Assembly (NCBI GenBank): GCA_947177345.1
Contig: CAMWUB010000143.1
Span: 1-5,198, forward strand
Length of the DNA: 5,198 nt
DNA from: an uncultured Ruminococcus sp.
GTDB taxonomy: Bacteria > Bacillota > Clostridia > Oscillospirales > Ruminococcaceae
Direction of reading: 5' to 3'
Under the pieces are notes generated by a model that worked only from the letters and a program-made list of their open reading frames with translations, was not told the DNA's origin and searched no databases. The position numbers were made by a program, and so were the translations under genes. Below, piece after piece: positions 1 through 5,198 of the stretch; position 1 is the stretch's first letter; each line of letters begins with the position of its first letter.

Positions 1-374
1 GAAAAATCATTTTGTGCTTTAGTATCGGGGAAATTTTTCATATCAGAATATTCAAAAATACAGACAATATTTTCAGATAATGTTTTTTGTCCAATATTCA
101 CAAGATAAATTTTATTACAAGCTCCCATCATTCCCGACTGTATGGCATTTAACTGTGAGCCTTTACATTTTATACCATAATTCATTTCCAGTAATTTATC
201 ACGGAATTTCTGATATGCCGAAAAATAATTATAATCTGTAATAAAAATTTCTTTACCTTTAATATCTGATTTCAGAATAATATTGTCTGATGTTTCGGCT
301 TCGTCTGCAAATATGATAAGTTCAGATTCGATATTGTTTTCAATATTAACAATTTTAACTATATATTTTTCCAT
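1..374 (-). CDS. Hypothetical soluble protein, 3' end truncated by window edge
   Basis: This is an open frame of 124 complete codons starting at the ATG at 374-372 and running off the left edge with no stop. The start is well supported: an AGGAG Shine-Dalgarno sequence (383-387) lies 8 bases upstream, and a near-consensus promoter lies further up. The product starts MEKYIVKIVN, is acidic and polar, and has no signal peptide or membrane helix, so it is probably cytoplasmic. Visible landmarks are a Cys-Lys-Gly-Ser stretch near residues 70-73, SGMMG near 80-84, an IYLVNIGQ strand near 89-96 and a CIFEYSD segment near 105-111. The pattern loosely recalls a family of small uncharacterised Firmicute proteins, but I cannot name it. 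GC is about 27% (100 of 374 by hand count), well below the operon, and there is no CCGG. It has its own promoter and sits behind a terminator, so it is not part of the operon. The function is unknown; a small cargo or immunity-type gene is only a guess. Confidence 0.85.
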   Translation of the reverse strand, partial: MEKYIVKIVNIENNIESELIIFADEAETSDNIILKSDIKGKEIFITDYNYFSAYQKFRDKLLEMNYGIKCKGSQLNAIQSGMMGACNKIYLVNIGQKTLSENIVCIFEYSDMKNFPDTKAQNDF

Positions 375-403
375 TTCTTATACTCCTGTAAATTTATAGA
401 ATA

Positions 404-432
404 ATTATACAGTATCTGCCGGAAAAAGTCAA
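404..432 (-). promoter_or_regulatory. SigA-type promoter for the gene at 1-374
   Basis: Read on the minus strand, a TTGACT -35 box (432-427) is followed by a 17-base spacer and a perfect TATAAT -10 box (409-404). This is one base from the full vegetative consensus with ideal spacing. Transcription should start near 397, leaving a 5' leader of about 23 bases that carries the AGGAG ribosome-binding site at 387-383. There is no room for a riboswitch or a long leader, and I see no clear operator. Expression is therefore expected to be strong and constitutive unless a repressor binds the A+T-rich DNA around the -10 box. Confidence 0.85.
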
Positions 433-433
433 G

Positions 434-460
434 AAAAAAAGTCCGGATTTCTCCGGACTT
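434..460 (-). terminator. Intrinsic terminator ending the four-gene operon
   Basis: On the minus strand a perfect 9-bp stem (AAGTCCGGA at 460-452 pairing with TCCGGACTT at 447-439) closes a GAAA loop at 451-448, a GNRA tetraloop. It is followed by a T-tract reaching 434 (seven T's counting the two in the stem base). It begins 5 bases after the TAA stop of the DUF308-like gene. A T-tract exists only on the minus-strand side, so the terminator is directional. The TTGACT -35 box of the next gene starts two bases after the T-tract, so read-through into that gene should be small. Confidence 0.93.
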
Positions 461-465
461 ATGGT

Positions 466-963
466 TTATAAATCTATGATGTCACCGTTGTTACCGCCTG
501 ATTTTTTACCTGAAATGAAGTCATAGACACCGGTGGAAATCAGGACAATTCCGGCGATAATTCTCGTGGCGTTTCCGGCAGAGAGTAGGTTAAAGAGAAG
601 AGTTCCGCCGAGTACCAAATCAATCGAGGCAAGCAACGCATTTACAATCCGTGAACCGTTATTATTATTGAACGCCCTAACGGCATAGTCGATACCGTTG
701 AATGCTAAAATAAGTCCGATTGTAAGCGGAATAATAGTCTGTACGAAGTGCGGGAGCGAAGTTATCGCACTGCCTATAAGTATTCCGATAATATCCGGAA
801 TTATCATACGATTTCCGGAAGTCAGGGAGCGGATTATATTTATCACGCTGAAAATGATTACCGCCATGCCGATTATATAAAACAATGATGATATTATGCT
901 CGGGAAAAATGCGATTATTATTCCGGAAATCAATAATATCAGACCTTTTCGGGTTGTATTCAT
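466..963 (-). CDS. DUF308/HdeD-like small integral membrane protein
   Basis: This 165-residue protein is almost entirely hydrophobic. Six membrane segments are visible, at roughly residues 7-22, 26-44, 54-70, 76-94, 107-127 and 132-151, followed by a short polar tail. They form three similar helix hairpins about 50 residues apart (near 7-47, 57-98 and 109-152), each with a first helix rich in Gly/Ile and a second ending in an aromatic-plus-charge turn. Length and hairpin repeats match the DUF308 (HdeD-related) family. That family's biochemical role is unknown; E. coli HdeD is linked to acid resistance, but that should not be transferred here. The start is ATG, with GAGG (976-973) 9 bases upstream overlapping the TGA stop of the transglutaminase gene. 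The gap is 11 bases, so it is the last gene of the operon, followed by the terminator. A role as a membrane partner or assembly factor for the upstream proteins is inference from position only. Confidence 0.85.
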   Translation of the reverse strand: MNTTRKGLILLISGIIIAFFPSIISSLFYIIGMAVIIFSVINIIRSLTSGNRMIIPDIIGILIGSAITSLPHFVQTIIPLTIGLILAFNGIDYAVRAFNNNNGSRIVNALLASIDLVLGGTLLFNLLSAGNATRIIAGIVLISTGVYDFISGKKSGGNNGDIIDL

Positions 964-974
964 AAAAAATTACC

Positions 975-3647
975 TCACTTTACAAGAACGGTTACAAACT
1001 TCATTATAAATCTGTGAATGAAGTCTGACTGTTCATAAATTTTAGTTGACATATCGTTTACAAGATTCTGACTGAATTTTATTTCCTCGTTGTCGGGTGC
1101 GGAGTTTCCGAAACCTGCTTTTAATGATATATCCATGAAATGACTGAAATCTCCGCTGTTGAAAAATTTTCCGCTGAAACATTTTTCAGTTTTTTCCGCA
1201 AACTCCCTGAAATTAAGTTCTTCCTGTTTAAGTTTCTGAGTTGCGAGAAGTTTTTCTGCATATCCGTAAAGATGTACAGCCCTTGCGGAATTTTTACCGG
1301 TTGTGAATTTTCTTGTACGTGTATCAAGAATAATTTTTCTTCTTAAAAGAACGGCAAGTATAAACATTCCGGCGGATAAAATCACCGCTAACACATTTTT
1401 TACGGAATCCGGTATTGTGAAACCTGCTCCGGTATTATTGGTATTCGTCGTCATTATGCCGATACCGCTTGAAACGGCAGTCGTTTTAGTAGTAGTGGTA
1501 AGCTGTCCGGAAGTTCTCCGTGAAGTACTCGACGACTGTTCAGAACGTGATACATTAGTAGTAGTTTCCGGTTGTGTGGTGGTTGGTAAAGTAGTAGTGG
1601 TTTCGTCCGGAAGATTATTGTCTGAATAGCCTGTTGTAAACTCAAACGGCAACCAGCCGTAACCGTCTAAATAAACTTCTGCCCATGCATGACTTCTGTT
1701 GTCTTTTATGTCTATTGTATATGTTCCGTCACTGTTTTTTGTTTCGTCCGTGAAATCGTCGCTTACTACTATATAACCGGTAGCGTATCTTGCCGGAATA
1801 CCTGCCATTCTTGCGAGCATTACACCGGCTGTAGCGTAATGAATACAGTATCCACGATGATTTTCAAGCAGAAAATAATTTATAAAATCACGGTTTGCCG
1901 GAGTTTTTCCGGGGCTGAGTGAATAATTGTTTTCCTGTTCGATTCTTTCACGGATAGCTTTGAGAACGGCTATTTTGTCGCCTCCGTATGTTGTATCACG
2001 GTTTATAATATCGCCGTATGCTGTGCGGATTTCTTCCATGTTTTCGTTATCCGGAACGTATAAATAATTTTTATATACAAATTCCTTATACCTGCTCTGG
2101 AGAAGCTGTGCAAGAAGTACATTTCCGTTTGAGTATGCGTAATTATCGTTATTGAAAGGCATTTCATTGTAAGTGTAAAATACCTCATCATATGCGAAAA
2201 GTCCGTTTTCCGTACAGTACTGCCTGAGATTGTTTTTAATATCTTCATTATATACGAGGCTTGCGGAATATATATTTTCCATAATGTCACCGAGGAAATT
2301 TGAAATATTTTCCGCATCTGTCGGAACGAATTTATATGAAAATTCGCTTTCACCCTTGCGTTTAGAGGAAACACCTCTGTCCATATCGTACGTGAGATTT
2401 CCGAAATTATCCGTACCGTATGGTGCAAAACTCTTGTCATCACGGAGTTTTGAATTTATCCATATTGTATCAGTCGGAATTTCCGGCATAATATTCCGTG
2501 AAAACAGTGAATGAAAATCCTGCGGATATACACCGTATCTTTCAAAATCCGTGAAAAGACTGTCATTATATGAGCCTTCCGGCAAATCAGACCATTCATT
2601 GTCACCATACATAGAACCGGTATATTCCTTAAGATAGACGGCGTTTGTCTGTGGCTGGTCGAAAGTAACTGTTAAATCCGTAATATTCTTGAATTTCAAT
2701 CTATCAGTAGTACCTAACTTGTGATTTTCGTATTTAAATTCAAATCCAAATGCCCTTGTAAGTCTTGAAACACTTTCGGCGATATTTTCAAGTGAAAAAT
2801 CGTTCAGAGCGTCACGGATTTCGACACGTTTGCGGTTAAGTTCCTCGCTTCTTTCATAGCCGGAAACCTGTATAATAAGTGACGATACCGCCGTTATTAT
2901 GACTACTATCAATATTATGAATATACCACATTTTTCGGTTACTTTCAGACGCATCTGCCGTTTAGGGAAAAACAGATTATCTTTCCGGACAAATCCGCCG
3001 TTACCGCCGTTAATTTCGCCGACATCTATAGTTGACATCGCCAGCAATGCTAACCAGTATGCGACGGTCAGAACCCCCCACGGAATAGGTATCTCAATAC
3101 CATTGTAAAGTCCGGTTTCGACAATCGGGAAAGTAGCAAGCAACGGAAGTATGGGGTTAGGGTGATATATAGTAAAGAAGTATATTATCATTGCAAGCAA
3201 CCACGCTGTGAACATAAAGAATATTGTTATAGATTCTTCTTCTATTAAGGGATTCAGCGATTTATAATAATGAATTTCAGTATGATAAGATGTACTGTAT
3301 ATCACATTGTATATGAATTTGAATCCGTCTGCAATGTTCTGTATCTGCCGATACGCCAGCCCCGTGAATAACGCCACAGAAACAAGCATTACCCATAGTG
3401 AACGCTTTCCGATAAGCGATACTATTATATAAAATACTGATACTATCGCACCACATAATAAGAGTAAATTTCTGTTGTAATTGAAATCGAACATACCAAG
3501 AAACGACATTATAACAGATACATAACCCATTACGGCTATCAATATTGCCTCTGTCTTGCGAATATCCGGTCTTTTTTTCTTTACGGACATTACTATACTG
3601 TCACAAATTACAACTCCGTTATTGTTGACTAAATTCTTTTTTTTCAA
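975..3647 (-). CDS. Polytopic membrane protein with extracytoplasmic transglutaminase-like domain (TgpA-type)
   Basis: The product has 890 residues from a TTG start. Seven N-terminal membrane helices are visible (about 34-52, 60-79, 83-99, 139-160, 164-180, 188-205, 241-261), then a large outside region (262-747) and an eighth helix (about 749-769) followed by RRK and a cytoplasmic tail. Positive residues at 22-31, 81-82, 221-237 and 769-771 fit the positive-inside rule. The transglutaminase-like core lies at about 555-680: Cys601 in GYCIHYA, His653 in RSHAWAEVY, and Glu669 in WLPFEF at the usual Asp position. A Thr/Ser-rich linker (about 682-726) joins the core to the last helix. The tail (about 785-830) resembles the DUF4129-type C-terminus of TgpA-like proteins. 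Family members may be peptidases, amidases or transferases acting at the cell surface; the substrate is unknown. The DUF58 gene ends 12 bases upstream and the next gene starts 11 bases downstream. Residues 262-550 have no domain I recognise. An ATG at codon 20 (3590) is the alternative start but lacks a well-spaced ribosome-binding site. Confidence 0.92.
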   Translation of the reverse strand: MKKKNLVNNNGVVICDSIVMSVKKKRPDIRKTEAILIAVMGYVSVIMSFLGMFDFNYNRNLLLLCGAIVSVFYIIVSLIGKRSLWVMLVSVALFTGLAYRQIQNIADGFKFIYNVIYSTSYHTEIHYYKSLNPLIEEESITIFFMFTAWLLAMIIYFFTIYHPNPILPLLATFPIVETGLYNGIEIPIPWGVLTVAYWLALLAMSTIDVGEINGGNGGFVRKDNLFFPKRQMRLKVTEKCGIFIILIVVIITAVSSLIIQVSGYERSEELNRKRVEIRDALNDFSLENIAESVSRLTRAFGFEFKYENHKLGTTDRLKFKNITDLTVTFDQPQTNAVYLKEYTGSMYGDNEWSDLPEGSYNDSLFTDFERYGVYPQDFHSLFSRNIMPEIPTDTIWINSKLRDDKSFAPYGTDNFGNLTYDMDRGVSSKRKGESEFSYKFVPTDAENISNFLGDIMENIYSASLVYNEDIKNNLRQYCTENGLFAYDEVFYTYNEMPFNNDNYAYSNGNVLLAQLLQSRYKEFVYKNYLYVPDNENMEEIRTAYGDIINRDTTYGGDKIAVLKAIRERIEQENNYSLSPGKTPANRDFINYFLLENHRGYCIHYATAGVMLARMAGIPARYATGYIVVSDDFTDETKNSDGTYTIDIKDNRSHAWAEVYLDGYGWLPFEFTTGYSDNNLPDETTTTLPTTTQPETTTNVSRSEQSSSTSRRTSGQLTTTTKTTAVSSGIGIMTTNTNNTGAGFTIPDSVKNVLAVILSAGMFILAVLLRRKIILDTRTRKFTTGKNSARAVHLYGYAEKLLATQKLKQEELNFREFAEKTEKCFSGKFFNSGDFSHFMDISLKAGFGNSAPDNEEIKFSQNLVNDMSTKIYEQSDFIHRFIMKFVTVLVK
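1470..1604 (-). repeat. Low-complexity Thr/Ser-rich linker with repeated Thr codons
   Basis: This part of the transglutaminase gene encodes residues about 682-726, dominated by Thr runs (TTTT, TTT, TTT, TTTT) with Ser, Pro and Gln. At DNA level the 12-mer AGTAGTAGTGGT (plus-strand reading) occurs identically at 1488-1499 and 1590-1601, exactly 102 bases or 34 codons apart. A third AGTAGTAGT lies at 1557-1565. The segment is an extended tether between the catalytic domain and the last membrane helix, and such linkers are often O-glycosylated in Gram-positive surface proteins. Because the repeats are in frame, slippage or recombination would change linker length without breaking the frame. Confidence 0.75.
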
Positions 3648-3662
3648 GTTCCGAACCCCCTA
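3645..3662 (-). promoter_or_regulatory. Ribosome-binding site overlapping a stop codon, with a TTG start
   Basis: On the minus strand the DUF58 stop TAG (3662-3660) runs straight into five G's, giving AGGGGG (3661-3656), which can pair with the anti-Shine-Dalgarno sequence with one G-U wobble. After 8 bases comes TTG (3647-3645), followed at once by eight A's. This decides the start of the transglutaminase gene: the first ATG in frame (3590-3588) has its nearest GGAG 23 bases away, which is too far. The layout implies that ribosomes finishing DUF58 re-initiate here, with the TTG limiting yield. Confidence 0.7.
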
Positions 3663-4850
3663 AAATTCCATATCCCTGACTGATGCCGTTATTCTGCCTA
3701 TTACAACCGGTACTACATTCAGTTCAGCGAGTCCGGAGCTGGTTTTATCAGCATCTTCCGGCGATTTGACTACTACAATAGCATTTCTTATATCAGCGTC
3801 TATGTTTTCTTCGATGTAGTTAAGTACTGGTGTATCGGGTACGGACGTTATGAACGTAAACGACGAAAGCGAGATATTTTCAGACTGGAAATATTTTTCA
3901 GGTGGTTCGCAGAATAGATTGTCATTCATGGAAAGTATAAGATTTCTGACAGTTTCGGCAAGTACTTCCTGACTTGTTATACTTATTTCAGAAAATTCTT
4001 TCATTCTGGCGTTATAGAAAACTATTGTATGAATACGTTCATTTTCAATAAGAAACTGCGATATTGAAATAAGAGTTTCCACGAGGGTATCGAAAACAGG
4101 TAAAGTATATTCTGAATCCTCATAACACCGGAGGTTAAGAAAAAGCATACACGGAACGTCAACCGGAAGACTGTAATCTTTTACTATTAAATCGTCTTTT
4201 TTCGACGATAGTTTCCAGTGAATACGATTTAATTTGTCGCCTATGGCATAGTCTCTTAAATCGAATACTTCTGACGGGTCATCACCGGCGGTATTTTCCG
4301 AAAATATGGAACTTTCTTCAGTTTCACGGTCAGTATAACTTATAGTGCCGTTTACTTCATGGATTTCCGGCAGGACAGCTATTTCAGCGGTAATGTTCAT
4401 ACCGGTTCTGAACCGGAATAGCCGGAGAGGGTCATAAATATCAATATGTGCTGAACGTATTTTCAGTATACCGCAGTACTTTGAACTTAACTGAAAAGTA
4501 ACACGTTGAGTATTTTTCGCTTGTAACGGAAACATTAATTCAAATTCGTTTATCTGATTGTTGAATATATTATAGTATTCTATATGAGCCTCCGCCTTGC
4601 CAATCGGAAATATACTGTCATTTGTAACGCATAACTGTACCGGAAATGAGTTATTTTTAGGAGTAGTTTTAGATGATACTGCAAATTCTGTCTTAGTCAT
4701 TTTTTTAGTAATCAGTGTCGTTACGAACATCACTACAGGAAGTGCTATGAATATTATCATCAGTATCAGTGAAAAATTCCATACATAGAGTATATAGAAA
4801 AATATACATATTACTATCAGGAGCAGGAAAAGTATTTTTGTTATAATCAT
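3660..4850 (-). CDS. DUF58 domain membrane-anchored protein, MoxR partner
   Basis: The product has 396 residues, a normal length for the family. Two hydrophobic helices at about 3-23 and 26-47 anchor it, followed by KKMTK, so the rest is predicted to be cytoplasmic. A beta-rich region (about 55-160) includes the typical DPLRLFRFR element at 140-148. The DUF58 signature is clear at 195-226: FDLRDYAIGD, then RIHWKLSSKKDDLIVKDY. The C-terminal half (about 231-385) looks like the von Willebrand A-like fold usual in DUF58 proteins, but at the first metal-site position it reads LFLNLRCYED (residues 236-245), not a canonical DxSxS, so metal binding is doubtful. DUF58 proteins commonly sit beside MoxR ATPases and are thought to be their partners or adaptors. 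The start is ATG, with AAAGGG (4865-4860) 9 bases upstream inside the last codons of the MoxR gene. The stop is TAG at 3662-3660. The upstream gap is 6 bases, indicating tight coupling. Confidence 0.92.
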   Translation of the reverse strand: MIITKILFLLLIVICIFFYILYVWNFSLILMIIFIALPVVMFVTTLITKKMTKTEFAVSSKTTPKNNSFPVQLCVTNDSIFPIGKAEAHIEYYNIFNNQINEFELMFPLQAKNTQRVTFQLSSKYCGILKIRSAHIDIYDPLRLFRFRTGMNITAEIAVLPEIHEVNGTISYTDRETEESSIFSENTAGDDPSEVFDLRDYAIGDKLNRIHWKLSSKKDDLIVKDYSLPVDVPCMLFLNLRCYEDSEYTLPVFDTLVETLISISQFLIENERIHTIVFYNARMKEFSEISITSQEVLAETVRNLILSMNDNLFCEPPEKYFQSENISLSSFTFITSVPDTPVLNYIEENIDADIRNAIVVVKSPEDADKTSSGLAELNVVPVVIGRITASVRDMEF

Positions 4851-4856
4851 GACTTC

Positions 4857-5198
4857 TTACCCTTTGGAAATTTTCGGTACTGATACGGATTTTATTATTT
4901 CTGTTATGACGTTTCCGGCGGTCATCTCGGCGAGTTTTGCCTTTGAGTTCAACATTATACGATGTTCAAAAACATCGTGACATATGTATGAAACATCATC
5001 GGGTATGACGTAATCACGACCCATTGCGACGGCTATGCCTCTTGAGATGTTCATTAATGCGAGTGTACCACGTGGACTTATGCCAAGCTTCAGCATAGGG
5101 TGATTTCTTGTTGCAGTCGAAAGTGATACTATATATTCATAAATTCTGTCATCTATATATTTCTCTGAAATATATTCCTGTAATGCAAGGATAGTATC
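4857..5198 (-). CDS. MoxR-family AAA+ ATPase, C-terminal part only
   Basis: The frame is open to the right edge, so the visible 113 residues plus TAA stop are the C-terminal third of a protein usually about 310-330 residues long. The Walker A and B motifs lie outside the window. What remains is the helical lid region: an IDDRIYEYIVSLSTATRNHP segment (about residues 16-34 of the fragment), the GISPRG motif with the sensor-2-type arginine at residue 43, then AMGRDYVIPDDVSYI and a DVFEHRIML motif. This order is characteristic of MoxR proteins. An internal ATG at 5096 is not the start, because homologous MoxR sequence continues upstream without a break. MoxR ATPases act as chaperone-like remodelling factors that help assemble or activate partner complexes, here presumably the DUF58 and transglutaminase proteins encoded directly downstream. 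It is the most upstream operon gene visible; the promoter is outside the window. Confidence 0.93.
   Translation of the reverse strand, partial: DTILALQEYISEKYIDDRIYEYIVSLSTATRNHPMLKLGISPRGTLALMNISRGIAVAMGRDYVIPDDVSYICHDVFEHRIMLNSKAKLAEMTAGNVITEIIKSVSVPKISKG

Noticed and set aside
375..465. Possible small RNA or riboswitch in the only intergenic gap.
   Set aside because: The 91 bases are accounted for by the terminator, the promoter and a leader of about 23 bases; no room or structure remains.
1303..1629. Plus-strand open frame of 108 codons opposite the transglutaminase gene, Val-rich.
   Set aside because: It is the antisense shadow of the Thr-rich linker (ACN codons read as Val codons), with no ribosome-binding site or recognisable protein pattern.
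2003..2443. Minus-strand open frame of 146 codons in another frame inside the transglutaminase gene.
   Set aside because: It overlaps the real frame completely, and the translation is unordered and rich in Ile, Thr and Arg with no domain. The main frame is intact through the region, so there is no frameshift.
3074..3079. Six-C run (six G's on the coding strand) as a phase-variation tract.
   Set aside because: It encodes the Trp-Gly-Val of a membrane helix, is short, and is in frame; on its own it is weak evidence for variation.
4402..4416. Perfect inverted repeat CCGGTTC-T-GAACCGG that could be an operator or hairpin.
   Set aside because: It lies inside DUF58 codons for the family-typical FRFRTG segment and has only 7-bp arms. 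With CCGG so common, such palindromes are expected by chance, and no promoter is near.
4857..5096. Short 79-residue gene starting at the ATG at 5096.
   Set aside because: The same frame continues upstream to the window edge with clear MoxR lid sequence, so this is an internal methionine of a truncated gene.
1..5198. Search for a CRISPR array, transposon ends, tRNA or attachment site.
   Set aside because: No regularly spaced repeats, terminal inverted repeats, transposase frame or tRNA-like fold was seen on either strand.

Overview
The window is one minus-strand operon plus the start of an unrelated minus-strand gene at its left edge. Composition is A+T-rich overall, with roughly 30-50% GC in the operon lines I counted by hand. 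Signals are of the Gram-positive type: strong Shine-Dalgarno sequences, a TTG start, a consensus SigA-type promoter and a GNRA-loop intrinsic terminator. The Thr-rich extracytoplasmic linker resembles linkers common in Ruminococcus and its relatives. I infer a low-GC Clostridia/Ruminococcaceae-type Firmicute; the genus cannot be fixed from this sequence.

Reading in the direction of transcription (right to left): the C-terminal third of a MoxR-type AAA+ ATPase (4857-5198, cut by the right edge); a DUF58 membrane-anchored protein (3660-4850); a large polytopic membrane protein with an extracytoplasmic transglutaminase-like cysteine-protease-fold domain (975-3647); and a small six-helix DUF308/HdeD-like membrane protein (466-963). 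The gaps between genes are 6, 12 and 11 bases. Each ribosome-binding site lies on or beside the stop codon of the gene before it, so the four genes are almost certainly co-transcribed and probably translationally coupled. The operon ends in a strong intrinsic terminator (434-460), and its promoter lies outside the window.

Directly after the terminator, a near-consensus promoter (404-432) drives a separate gene (1-374, cut by the left edge). That gene encodes a soluble protein of unknown function. It is much more A+T-rich (100 G/C in 374 bases, about 27%) and contains none of the CCGG tetranucleotides that are abundant in the operon, which suggests a different origin.

MoxR + DUF58 + membrane transglutaminase is a recurrent bacterial triad. 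The ATPase is thought to act as a chaperone that remodels or activates partners, with DUF58 as its membrane-proximal partner and the transglutaminase-fold protein acting at the cell surface. The substrate is unknown, and the DUF308 gene is the less usual member here. I see no RNA genes, CRISPR arrays, insertion sequences or attachment sites, and no convincing new defence or mobile system. The points of interest are architectural and compositional.
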